A stretch of DNA of 64,000 nucleotides from Pseudothauera nasutitermitis (lineage in GTDB: Bacteria; Pseudomonadota; Gammaproteobacteria; Burkholderiales; Rhodocyclaceae): positions 1 to 64,000 of the forward strand of contig NZ_SSOC01000009.1 of NCBI RefSeq assembly GCF_004801295.1, in the 5' to 3' direction. The translations under genes were made by a program, and so were the position numbers. The notes beneath the pieces were generated by a model. That model saw only the letters and a list, made by a program, of their open reading frames with translations, was not told where the DNA came from and made no database searches. Of the stretch, positions 34,519 to 41,390 are shown piece by piece (positions within the stretch are counted from its first letter, which is position 1; each line of letters opens with the position of its first letter).

Positions 34519-34654
34519 TACGTATCGAACCTGCGTTGCGCGGCAGCGCCCCCATACGATGGAGCCCTGCACACGGTTGAAAGGGAGGCGCACTCCATGC
34601 GGATAGAATCAGGTTTCCACACCACAGTCATCGTCACCACTACAGGAGCGCACC

Positions 34655-34888
34655 ATGAAAATTGGCAGCATTCGGTTTGCAGTCCACCCCGCCGACCAAG
34701 GGAGAATCCGACAACTGGACGGGATACCCTCCATGCTCGCCACTCGAATACCGAATCCCGGAGAAGCCATCGAGACCCCCTTCTTGGTCGATACGGATTC
34801 GCTGCGGCCAGTCCCGTTGATCGTTGCGGAGGTGATACACGACTACTCTCCAGACTATGTCGTTGTGGTGGTTACACGTCCTCAATAA
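34655..34888 (+). CDS. Small phage protein of unknown function
   Basis: A 77-residue ORF (MKIGSIRFAVHPADQGRIRQ) with a GGAG site 8 bp upstream. It is beta-rich and ends VVVVVTRPQ, and it runs opposite to the early leftward operon. Its last 17 bp overlap the end of the convergent small ATPase gene. No family recognised. The 130-bp upstream gap to the CII-like gene is divergent and should hold its promoter. Confidence 0.5.
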   Translation: MKIGSIRFAVHPADQGRIRQLDGIPSMLATRIPNPGEAIETPFLVDTDSLRPVPLIVAEVIHDYSPDYVVVVVTRPQ

Positions 34889-35147
34889 CCACGGGCATCG
34901 TCTCTGCGGACAGGAACACCAGCCGCTTCAGCCCCGCGCGCTGCATCGCCACATCGAAGGACAGCACCTCTGCCCGGGCCGGCGGATCAATCACCGTCGC
35001 ACTGGTCAATGCCAGCGTGCCGGGGGCCAGACCGCCACACCCATCCCAGCCGTCGAGGATGGATGTGCAGCCGAAGTGGCGGGCAAGCGCCCGGGCGTGG
35101 AAGGTTTTCCCGCAGCCCTGCGGGCCGTGGATAACGACGGTTTTCAT
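34872..35147 (-). CDS. Minimal P-loop nucleotide-binding protein
   Basis: A 91-residue protein (MKTVVIHGPQGCGKTFHARA) with a perfect Walker A (GPQGCGKT) at residues 8 to 15 but no evident Walker B or further ATPase core. Homologous very short P-loop proteins occur in phage early regions. Overlaps at both ends show it is part of the leftward operon. Function unknown. Confidence 0.7.
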   Translation of the reverse strand: MKTVVIHGPQGCGKTFHARALARHFGCTSILDGWDGCGGLAPGTLALTSATVIDPPARAEVLSFDVAMQRAGLKRLVFLSAETMPVVIEDV

Positions 35148-35398
35148 ATCGGGTGGTCTCCTGGCGGGTGGCTGGGGCTCACATCCAGGCTGGCCTTGAG
35201 GCGCGGCGCGAAACCGGCGCACCACTCTTCGACCATCCGCCCGATTGCACGGGCACTGGCGGCCTTTGCGTAGCTTTCCAGCACGCGTCCGTCCAGCGCG
35301 AACACGGTCATCCTGTAGCCGTCGGCCTGGACGTCGATGCCGATGCGGCAGCCGGTACGCGGGTAATCGTCACCGGAGTAGTCGATAGAGGCAGTCAT
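35144..35398 (-). CDS. Small early phage protein of unknown function
   Basis: An 84-residue ORF (MTASIDYSGDDYPRTGCRIG) that is beta-rich in the first half (GYRMTVFALDGRVLESY) with a helical end. It starts 1 bp after the Cro-like stop and overlaps the P-loop gene by 4 bp. No family recognised. Confidence 0.6.
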   Translation of the reverse strand: MTASIDYSGDDYPRTGCRIGIDVQADGYRMTVFALDGRVLESYAKAASARAIGRMVEEWCAGFAPRLKASLDVSPSHPPGDHPI

Positions 35399-35399
35399 G

Positions 35400-35645
35400 T
35401 CAGGCGCTCTCCTCTTCTATGTGTGGTGCTGTGCCGCGCAGGTAGGCCCAATCAACATCAGCGCGCAGCTCCTCGCAGCGCACTGCACCGTCGGTCTCGC
35501 GATCGATGTTGATCGCGAGCGATTCGGCGCAGGTCTTGCTGCCGTAGGCCACGTTGCGCAGATGCGCATAGCTCGTCCCGCAGGCACGTGCGAGCCGTTC
35601 GCGTTCGAGCATCGGGATCGATAGGAGGTAGGTCTTGAGGTCCAT
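35400..35645 (-). CDS. Cro/YdaS-like regulator
   Basis: The start is at MDLKTYLLSIPMLERER (81 aa). The helix-turn-helix LARACGTSYAHLRNVAYGSK and the following ALRCEEL-type segment match YdaS/Cro-like phage proteins. It is the first gene of the leftward early operon and is divergent from the repressor gene, with the operators between them: the classic lytic-switch layout. Confidence 0.85.
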   Translation of the reverse strand: MDLKTYLLSIPMLERERLARACGTSYAHLRNVAYGSKTCAESLAINIDRETDGAVRCEELRADVDWAYLRGTAPHIEEESA

Positions 35646-35656
35646 GGATCGAATGA

Positions 35657-35710
35657 TAACCGCACAGTTACTATTACTCAATAACCACACAGGGAATTAC
35701 CATACGGTTA
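35657..35710. promoter_or_regulatory. Three operators in the Cro/repressor intergenic region
   Basis: Three 14-bp sites fit TAACYRYAYRGTTA: TAACCGCACAGTTA (35657-35670), TAACCACACAGGGA (35682-35695, right half degenerate) and TTACCATACGGTTA (35697-35710). They fill the 88 bp between the divergent cro-like and repressor genes. Two sites of the same type recur at 39441-39480. Confidence 0.7.
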
Positions 35711-35733
35711 CTGTTTGCCCGACTATTGCGCAC

Positions 35734-36207
35734 ATGGATGACAAAGAAATCCGTGTTGCAATGCTGCGGCAACTCATCAACGATCAGTTTGGTGGCGTTG
35801 CACTCCGGCTAGCGATCGCGCTCGACATGAAGCCCCCGCAGCTCCATCGGTGGCTGTCAGAACGACAAGGGGTAAGTGCTGAAAGCGCCCGCGCAATCGA
35901 AATGAAACTCGGGCTTGCGCGTGGTTGGCTCGACCGCCTTAGCGATCTACCGCCGTCCGAAGGACAAGGTGAGCGCCTGCCTACCACTGCAGTGGATCAT
36001 TCGGATGAGCCGGCGCTCTGCCTCCCCCGCAAAGCACCCACGCCATCGCGTAACCCGGAAGTCAGTCGGGCTCTGTTCGACCTCGCACACGAACTGGAGC
36101 GGGGCGACCTCACCGACGAAGCCCGCAAGCTGCTCACCGCCGAACTTCAAGCCAAGACACGCTTCGTACGCGAGGCGCTCGACCGCCTGAAGAAAAAGGA
36201 CAAATGA
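35734..36207 (+). CDS. Phage repressor (CI-position HTH protein)
   Basis: The start is at MDDKEIRVAMLRQLIND (157 aa). A helix-turn-helix lies in residues about 18 to 55 (FGGVALRLAIALDMKPPQLHRWLSERQGVS), and a C-terminal helical region (ALFDLAHELERGDLTDEARKLL) probably mediates oligomerisation. There is no LexA/S24 peptidase domain, so direct RecA-mediated self-cleavage is not expected. The downstream ClpP-like protein overlaps its operon. Confidence 0.8.
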   Translation: MDDKEIRVAMLRQLINDQFGGVALRLAIALDMKPPQLHRWLSERQGVSAESARAIEMKLGLARGWLDRLSDLPPSEGQGERLPTTAVDHSDEPALCLPRKAPTPSRNPEVSRALFDLAHELERGDLTDEARKLLTAELQAKTRFVREALDRLKKKDK

Positions 36208-36211
36208 ACGC

Positions 36212-37213
36212 ATGAACACCATGGCCCCGCACGATGTGAAGCTGATCGAAGCCATCACCCGCATCACGGACACGCTCGATGCGGACCTGTTCTTCTATGC
36301 GGGTGAGATTTGCCGGGAGGGGTACGAGCGTGTATGCGACGGGCTCGACCAGCTCGGCCCAGACAAGCGCACGAACTGCGGCCTCTTCCTCAACACCTAT
36401 GGCGGCGACCCGCACGCGGCCTACCGCTTGGCTCGGGCGCTCGGGCACCACTACGAACGCCTGATCCTGTATGTGCACGGCCCCTGCAAGAGCGCGGGTA
36501 CGCTGATGGCCATCGGCTTCAACGAGATCGTGATCGGCGACCGTGGCGAGCTTGGTCCGATGGATGTTCAGCTCGCCAATCGCGAAGAAATCCTAGAGTA
36601 CAACTCGGGCCTCGACATGATTCAAGCGATGGACCGGCTTCACAAGCACGCCAAGGATGCATTCAAGGACTTCATGAAAGACATGCGCATGAAGGAACAC
36701 TTGAGCACCAAGTTTGCGAGCGACACCGCACGGCAGCTCACACAGGGACTCTTTTCCGGTCTGTACGCCCAGATGGATCCGGTCCGCCTGGGCCATGTCC
36801 AACGCACCATGTTGATTACCGAAGCGTACGGAAACCGACTCAACGCCCGCACCGGCATCCTGCGGTCGGAGAAGTCGCTCCGCGCCTTGGTATACGACTA
36901 CCCGACCCATGATTTCGTGATCGACCGCAGCGAAGCCCGCAACCATCTGTTCGCCGAGGGCTACGTGCGCTGTCCCGACCTGCACGAACACATGGTTGCG
37001 GCGCTGCTTTACGAACTGCACCCGGGTTCGCGCCGGGACGTAGAATTCCTGCATCTGCTGCACACAGTGGTGACGCCCGCCGCCCTGCCCACGGCGGACG
37101 ATCAAGCCGGTGAGGCTGCAGCAACTCCCGTGCAAGAACCCAAAGCCGCCCAGCACGGCAAACGGGGGCGGCAAGCAGGGAACAAACCGGTCTCGACGTT
37201 GCCCCAAGAATGA
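36212..37213 (+). CDS. ClpP-fold serine protease-like protein (SDH/SppA type)
   Basis: A 333-residue protein (MNTMAPHDVKLIEAITRITD), starting 4 bp after the repressor stop. Residues about 50 to 180 have the ClpP/crotonase pattern: LFLNTYGGDPHAAYRLAR, nucleophile Ser in GPCKSAGTLMAIG (about residue 94), and GELGPMDVQL. The helical C-terminal part ends in a basic tail. It is cytoplasmic with no signal peptide. It might control repressor turnover or act as an exclusion protein; both ideas are inferred from context. Confidence 0.8.
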   Translation: MNTMAPHDVKLIEAITRITDTLDADLFFYAGEICREGYERVCDGLDQLGPDKRTNCGLFLNTYGGDPHAAYRLARALGHHYERLILYVHGPCKSAGTLMAIGFNEIVIGDRGELGPMDVQLANREEILEYNSGLDMIQAMDRLHKHAKDAFKDFMKDMRMKEHLSTKFASDTARQLTQGLFSGLYAQMDPVRLGHVQRTMLITEAYGNRLNARTGILRSEKSLRALVYDYPTHDFVIDRSEARNHLFAEGYVRCPDLHEHMVAALLYELHPGSRRDVEFLHLLHTVVTPAALPTADDQAGEAAATPVQEPKAAQHGKRGRQAGNKPVSTLPQE

Positions 37214-37262
37214 CGCCCCCGCCGGGGTATGCCAGAATACGACCCTGCCGGAGATCCTGAGC

Positions 37263-37460
37263 ATGAAGAGACAAGCCCCCCCCGAACTCGCCACCGCAGC
37301 CGCAAGCCCGCTACGCATGCTCACAGGCCAGGCGCTGCTCGATGACATGGAAGCCTTCCGCAAGGAAGTTACCGCTACGCCCGAAACCGCACGCGAGGCA
37401 CTGCGCCGCATCGGCGTGCTTGGCAAGGACGGAAGGCTCAAGCGCCTGATCCATGACTGA
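37263..37460 (+). CDS. Short protein preceding an ART-like gene, possible antitoxin
   Basis: A 65-residue ORF (MKRQAPPELATAAASPLRML) with a CCGGAG ribosome site. Residues about 20 to 60 (TGQALLDDMEAFRKEV and REALRRIGVLGKDG) are helical and resemble the small first genes of toxin-antitoxin pairs. It overlaps the downstream gene by 8 bp. An antitoxin role is an inference from the arrangement. Confidence 0.65.
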   Translation: MKRQAPPELATAAASPLRMLTGQALLDDMEAFRKEVTATPETAREALRRIGVLGKDGRLKRLIHD

Positions 37461-38052
37461 CCGTTGGACGCTTTACCAGCGACGCCCAGGGCTGGTACTC
37501 GGCTTTCACGGTACCGAAAAGAAAACGGTCAACAAGGTTGTCGGCCAGCGCAGCCGTACCCACCTCACCCCCTCTCAAGGCAAGAACGAATGGCTGGGGC
37601 ACGGTATCTATTTCTGGGAAAACGATCCGCAGCGCGCACTGGAGTGGGCTGAAAACGGCAATGCGAAAAAACCGATCCAGGAACCCGATGTCGTCGGTGC
37701 GGTGCTGGATCTGGGCCTGTGCCTTGATCTGACAACCCGCACGGGTCTGGAGGAAGTCGCGAAGGCGTATCGAACCCTGTGCGATATATACACAAAGGCG
37801 GATCTCACGTTGCAGCGCAACACGGGCGGCCCCGACAAGCTGAACCGGGAGCTCGACTGTCAGGTGATCCAGACGCTGCACGACTACCGCGCGCAACGGA
37901 ACCTGCCCCCCTACGATTCGGTGCGTTCACCGTTTCCCGAGGCCGAAGAACTCTATGAAGGCGCGGGCTTCCGGGCACAGAACCACATCCAGATCGCCAT
38001 CATCAATCCGGCCTGCATCAAGGGTTACTTTCGCCCGCTCCACGCCGCATGA
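37453..38052 (+). CDS. ADP-ribosyltransferase-like protein (possible toxin)
   Basis: A 199-residue protein. Near the N-terminus, VLGFHGTEKKTVNKVV and LGHGIYFWENDPQRALEWA resemble the H-G-T and Y-F-x-E positions of PARP/DUF3990-like ADP-ribosyltransferase folds. The C-terminal HIQIAIINPACIKGYFRP fits the last strand. It would modify a protein or nucleic-acid target in the cytoplasm using NAD. Tight coupling to the upstream small ORF suggests a toxin-antitoxin or defence module. The family call rests on motif style only. Confidence 0.7.
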   Translation: MTDRWTLYQRRPGLVLGFHGTEKKTVNKVVGQRSRTHLTPSQGKNEWLGHGIYFWENDPQRALEWAENGNAKKPIQEPDVVGAVLDLGLCLDLTTRTGLEEVAKAYRTLCDIYTKADLTLQRNTGGPDKLNRELDCQVIQTLHDYRAQRNLPPYDSVRSPFPEAEELYEGAGFRAQNHIQIAIINPACIKGYFRPLHAA

Positions 38053-38053
38053 A

Positions 38054-38080
38054 AAACGCCCCGGCGAACCGGGGCGACTG
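38054..38080 (-). terminator. Leftward intrinsic terminator
   Basis: Read leftward: CGCCCCGG, loop TTCG, CCGGGGCG, then five T residues. It lies just after the stop of the 43-residue gene and overlaps the end of the ART-like gene's downstream region, so it closes the XRE-ImmA-small-protein transcript. Confidence 0.8.
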
Positions 38081-38085
38081 CACTA

Positions 38086-38217
38086 TCAGGCAGGTACCAG
38101 CATCGGCCAGGCGCGCAGGCCATAATGCTTAGCCCACAACACCTTACCGTCCGGCGTCCGCCGCCAAGGGCGGAACACCAGCTTCATCCCTTCCGGGATC
38201 GGGAAATCAAAACTCAT
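38086..38217 (-). CDS. 43-residue basic protein behind an 8-codon leader ORF
   Basis: The short ORF begins MSFDFPIPEGMKLVFRPWRR. Its start lies within an upstream mini-ORF (ATG at 38233, product MRAEANEF, stop at 38207-38209), which itself has a near-perfect AGGAGG site. Translation of the 43-residue protein probably depends on termination-reinitiation at the mini-ORF. It is the last gene of the XRE-ImmA transcript. Small basic phage proteins with this kind of sequence are common, with function unknown. Confidence 0.6.
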   Translation of the reverse strand: MSFDFPIPEGMKLVFRPWRRTPDGKVLWAKHYGLRAWPMLVPA

Positions 38218-38373
38218 TTGCTTCGGCACGCATACCACCTCCTTTCAGGCGAGGGATTGCCCGGTGGAGGTAACACGGATTACACTTGCGGCCGCCAAGC
38301 TCGCACGGGTTTTCCGTGTCACCGCCAGTGATCTGCCTCACCTGATGCAGCTCACGCGGGTTTGAAAGAGGGG

Positions 38374-38895
38374 TCATGAAGCCTGCTTCATGGCCCCTTT
38401 TCTCATTTTTGTCAGGCGGGCCGCGGCCGCCGCGCGCGACACGCCGAAGTCGGCCATCACCGCCTCCACACTCGTGTAACCCTGGATCAAGTGCGCAGGC
38501 ATCAGTAGGTGAGATGCAAACACATCAGCCTGCCATTCGCTGTTCTGGTAAATCTTCGGTGGCGCAGCGGGGTTGATGCGGGCAAAGGACACACCGCGAT
38601 GCAACCCGAGATGTCCCAACTCGTGGCACATCGTGAAGCGTGGCCGGCACTCACCTCGTGCAGCGCCGTCATAGACACTCTCACGCAGCAAGATGAGACT
38701 CCGGTCCGGGTAGGTGCGTGCATCGTCCGCACCCAACTGCGTATCCTCGACGACCTCGAAACGTGCGTCGTCGTCGAACAGCCACAGCATCTCATAGACC
38801 ATCTCAATAGGCAGGCGCTGAACGTGTTCCAGGCTCAGCACCCGCCGCAATGCCTGTGCCGCAGTGGCAATGGCCTTCTCGCTCATGGGAGGCAC
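38374..38895 (-). CDS. ImmA/IrrE-family metallopeptidase
   Basis: A zinc peptidase with HELGHLGLHRG (the HExxH motif) in the middle and NSEWQADVFASHLLMP downstream, as in ImmA/IrrE proteins that cleave partner XRE repressors. A GTG at 38895 has an AAGGAGGGGG site; a TTG at 38949 overlapping the XRE stop and an ATG at 38886 are alternatives. It is encoded right after its likely substrate. It probably relieves repression of the DGR operon on a damage or induction signal. Confidence 0.9.
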   Translation of the reverse strand: MPPMSEKAIATAAQALRRVLSLEHVQRLPIEMVYEMLWLFDDDARFEVVEDTQLGADDARTYPDRSLILLRESVYDGAARGECRPRFTMCHELGHLGLHRGVSFARINPAAPPKIYQNSEWQADVFASHLLMPAHLIQGYTSVEAVMADFGVSRAAAAARLTKMRKGAMKQAS

Positions 38896-38945
38896 GACGA
38901 CCCCCTCCTTTCTGTGTGTCGAAACCAAACCGCGCTCCTGTTTGA

Positions 38946-39305
38946 TCAAGGGTTGTAGTTATCCAGAATGGCGCGGATGCGCTTCTTCTGGGTGGGCGAC
39001 AGTGAATTGAACTTGCGCGCCAGCACCGTGGCGAGGTCCGCGTCCTGCTGCGTAGCCTTGGGCAAGGGCAGGATCACCTGACCACGGGCCTGCGAGGCGA
39101 GCGTCTCCAACTCGTCTGCCTTCTCCTTCGCTTCGGGCATAGCTGCCGCCAGCTTCTGCACGAAGTCCTCCGGCACGCGCTTGCGGCCGTTCTCCACCGC
39201 CGACAGGAAGGCGGTGGAGATGTTCATCTTCTGCGCTACTTCAAACAGCGTCAGCCCGGCAAGCTGCCGTAGCCGCTGCACCGTCGATCCGAATTCCGTA
39301 GCCAT
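38946..39305 (-). CDS. XRE-family repressor paired with ImmA-like peptidase
   Basis: The start is at MATEFGSTVQRLRQLAG (119 aa). The helix-turn-helix LTLFEVAQKMNISTAFLSAVENGRKRVP is in residues about 18 to 45, and a helical C-terminal region follows. It is divergent from the DGR target operon, with two AACC-N4-GGTT operators between them, and overlaps the peptidase frame. It corresponds to ImmR of ImmR/ImmA pairs. Confidence 0.9.
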   Translation of the reverse strand: MATEFGSTVQRLRQLAGLTLFEVAQKMNISTAFLSAVENGRKRVPEDFVQKLAAAMPEAKEKADELETLASQARGQVILPLPKATQQDADLATVLARKFNSLSPTQKKRIRAILDNYNP

Positions 39306-39389
39306 CACTCTTTCTCCGTCTTTATCCACATATCTACCGATTCACTGGGCCTTGTCGCGCTGGATCGTTCTTCTTGGCGCGGTCGAATA

Positions 39390-39480
39390 TTAACCTATTG
39401 GTTGAAAAAGTAAACCACTAGGTTAATGCATACGCAGAGATAACCATATAGTTATTGACCGAACAGTAACTGTACAGTTA
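39390..39480. promoter_or_regulatory. Two operator classes upstream of the DGR operon
   Basis: Class one: AACCTATTGGTT (39392-39403) and AACCACTAGGTT (39413-39424), palindromes with AACC/GGTT arms 21 bp apart, next to the XRE gene. Class two: TAACCATATAGTTA (39441-39454) and the perfect palindrome TAACTGTACAGTTA (39467-39480), matching the Cro/repressor operators at 35657-35710. All lie in the 213 bp between the XRE gene and the first DGR target gene. Confidence 0.75.
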
Positions 39481-39518
39481 TTATCATTCCATCGCCTTAC
39501 GAACCGATGGAACCCACC

Positions 39519-40223
39519 ATGCAGACGTCTGCACATCCCGACTTCGCCACCGTCCCCGAGACAACTCTCCCCGACGGCAGCACCGTCCCCGCCTTCCAGG
39601 TCGGCCGATACCTCTGCAGCCGCAGCCACGACGGCCGCGCCCAAGTCGCCGCCGACGCCGACCCCTGGGTGCGCATCAACTACCGCAACGCCGTACAGGC
39701 CTGCCGGGATGCCGGCTTCGCGCTGATCACCGAACGCCAGGCCCTTGCGCTGGCCTGGAACGTTGCCCAGCAGCCGGAGAACTGGACCGGCGGCAAGGTC
39801 GGCGAAGGCGTGCTCCACATGGGCCTGCACAAGTGGAACGTGAACAGCGCCCAGCCCGGCACCTACGAATCGTCCGATCCGGACGAGCGCCGCTGGTTCG
39901 CGCTTTCGAACGGCGAGCGTGTGTTCGACGTCGCTGGCAACGCCTTCACCTGGGTCCATGACGACGTCCAAGGCGACGCCGACGGGCTCGTCGCCCGCCC
40001 GTTCGCGGCCGACTCCCTGTCCCTGCAGGGGCCCTATCCGTCGATGAAAAAGGGCATGGGCTGGCGCCCCGAGGTCGGCACCGACTGGTCCGGCTACGCC
40101 CTCATCCGCGGGGGCGGCTGGGACTCGGGGCGCAACGCCGGCGCGTTCTGCCTCAACCGCGGCTGGCCGAGCGACGAGTGGAGCGACGTCGGCGTCCGCT
40201 GCACCCGCCCCATCGGTGCCTGA
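39519..40223 (+). CDS. DGR target protein 1 (FGE/C-type-lectin-like)
   Basis: A 234-residue protein (MQTSAHPDFATVPETTLPDG); an ATG 12 bp upstream is an alternative start. The C-terminal ~60 residues have the formylglycine-generating-enzyme/C-type-lectin ending (ALIRGGGWDSGRNAGAFCLN to GVRCTR), the fold used by DGR variable proteins. The variable repeat encodes residues about 190 to 228. No signal peptide or membrane segment is seen, so the protein is probably cytoplasmic or virion-borne. It is about 60% identical by eye to target 2. It is first in the operon, behind two operator pairs. Confidence 0.9.
   Translation: MQTSAHPDFATVPETTLPDGSTVPAFQVGRYLCSRSHDGRAQVAADADPWVRINYRNAVQACRDAGFALITERQALALAWNVAQQPENWTGGKVGEGVLHMGLHKWNVNSAQPGTYESSDPDERRWFALSNGERVFDVAGNAFTWVHDDVQGDADGLVARPFAADSLSLQGPYPSMKKGMGWRPEVGTDWSGYALIRGGGWDSGRNAGAFCLNRGWPSDEWSDVGVRCTRPIGA
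40087..40201 (+). repeat. DGR variable repeat VR1
   Basis: 115 bp aligned without gaps to the template repeat 43019-43133. There are 11 differences. Ten fall at template adenines (seven or eight A to G, plus A to T and A to C) and one is T to G near the 3' end (TTC to GTC codon). Homology stops abruptly at both ends. Confidence 0.93.
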
Positions 40224-40234
40224 TCCCTGGTCTC

Positions 40235-40258
40235 GGGTCGCTGCGTGAGCAGTGACCC
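40235..40258 (+). other. Hairpin downstream of VR1
   Basis: A 10-bp stem (GGGTCGCTGC with GCAGTGACCC, one G-T pair) closed by a GTGA tetraloop begins 34 bp after VR1, beyond the stop of target 1. A hairpin/cruciform just after the variable repeat is a known homing determinant in the Bordetella phage DGR. Confidence 0.7.
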
Positions 40259-40279
40259 CGCGCAAAAGCGAGGCTCCAC

Positions 40280-40633
40280 ATGGAAACCCAAGCAGTGCAC
40301 ACGCCTGTACACACCCCCGGACCGTGGATGTGGGACCGCTATGTCCTGGTTCCGGCCGAGCCGGACCCTGACAGGCATGCGATCCACACCATCCTGATCG
40401 CCGAGCACCAGGGATTCGGTTTCGTTGGTTCGAAACTCCCCGACGCCCTGGCGGAGAACGACGCAAACATGGCGCTGCTCGCCGCCGCGCCGCAGTTGCT
40501 CGACGCCGCCCGCGCGGCCGAGGCGGTACTGGGGCGCCAGGGCTGGCTGGCCAGCAGCACCGACCCCGAGGCGGTGGCACTCAGCAAGCTGCGCGCGGCA
40601 ATCGCTACCGCCACCACGGTGGAGCGCGCCTGA
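40280..40633 (+). CDS. Phage protein of unknown function (HTPGPW type)
   Basis: A 117-residue protein (METQAVHTPVHTPGPWMWDR). It has HTPGPW near the N-terminus and NDANMALLAAAPQLLDAAR in the middle, a pattern seen in many small phage early proteins of unknown function. It lies between the two DGR targets in the same operon. Confidence 0.75.
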   Translation: METQAVHTPVHTPGPWMWDRYVLVPAEPDPDRHAIHTILIAEHQGFGFVGSKLPDALAENDANMALLAAAPQLLDAARAAEAVLGRQGWLASSTDPEAVALSKLRAAIATATTVERA

Positions 40634-40634
40634 C

Positions 40635-40880
40635 ATGGACGCCCGCACCGCCATCACCCAGGCCGGCCTGGCCGGGTTGCCGCCCGGCACACCCATCACG
40701 CTGGTGAGCAGCGCAGAGGGATACGCCGTTGCGGCCGGCCCGGCCGATCGAGTCCGCTGGCTGCACACCACCAACGGCCAATTCCGCCTGTTTCCCACCG
40801 CAGACCGCGCGCTCGCCCTGCTCAACGCCTGCGGCATCCGCCGCATTGCCATCGATCTTTCCGGAGGCACTCCCACATGA
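40635..40880 (+). CDS. Small operon protein of unknown function
   Basis: An 81-residue ORF (MDARTAITQAGLAGLPPGTP) with a start 1 bp after the previous stop. It has predicted beta hairpins (SSAEGYAVAAG, HTTNGQFRLFP) and a helix. The next gene overlaps its end by 4 bp. No family recognised. Confidence 0.65.
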   Translation: MDARTAITQAGLAGLPPGTPITLVSSAEGYAVAAGPADRVRWLHTTNGQFRLFPTADRALALLNACGIRRIAIDLSGGTPT

Positions 40881-41128
40881 AGCTGATCCATCGCCTGATG
40901 GCCGCAGTTCGACGGGCGCAGCTGCGCCTGGCCGAACGGGATCTGATCTGGTTCGAGACGCACGCCCCGCGCGAACTCAGCCGCCGGCGCCGCGTGGCCC
41001 GCCTGCTGCGCGCCCGGGTCCGCCGTGACCGCCGACGGGCCACCCAGCATGAAGACGCCGAGGCGGTACTGGCCCGCGCCAACGCGGCCCTCAAGCGCGA
41101 AATCCTGCAGGAAGGGGGGCTGTGGTGA
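40877..41128 (+). CDS. Small, very basic operon protein
   Basis: An 83-residue ORF (MKLIHRLMAAVRRAQLRLAE) rich in Arg, predicted to be almost entirely helical (RRRRVARLLRARVRRDRRRA). It probably binds nucleic acid or a partner protein. It starts at an ATGA overlap. Family not recognised. Confidence 0.65.
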   Translation: MKLIHRLMAAVRRAQLRLAERDLIWFETHAPRELSRRRRVARLLRARVRRDRRRATQHEDAEAVLARANAALKREILQEGGLW

Positions 41129-41382
41129 GCTGGATTCCCTGCCCCATCGACACGGACGCCGACATCACGCCAGTGACCGTGCATCTGCAACCCGCCCAGG
41201 CCGCCCGGCTGGAAGTGGTGCTGGCCCATTGCCGCGATCACAGCGGCCTCGATGACAACGCCGTCACCGACATGCTGTTCGAAACCGGCCTGCAGGCCGC
41301 CGAGCGCGCCATCCAGATCTCCGCCCTGATTCCCTGCCCGCAGCCGCTGCAGGGCGACTCCACCGCAGCCCAACAACCGTGA
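41125..41382 (+). CDS. Small operon protein of unknown function
   Basis: An 85-residue ORF (VSWIPCPIDTDADITPVTVH) with two possible GTG starts at 41122 and 41125; the second has better spacing from GAAGGGGGG. The middle helix (QPAQAARLEVVLAHCRDH) and LDDNAVTDMLFETGLQAAE fit a small helical domain. It immediately precedes target 2. Confidence 0.65.
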   Translation: MSWIPCPIDTDADITPVTVHLQPAQAARLEVVLAHCRDHSGLDDNAVTDMLFETGLQAAERAIQISALIPCPQPLQGDSTAAQQP

Positions 41383-41390
41383 GGATCATC

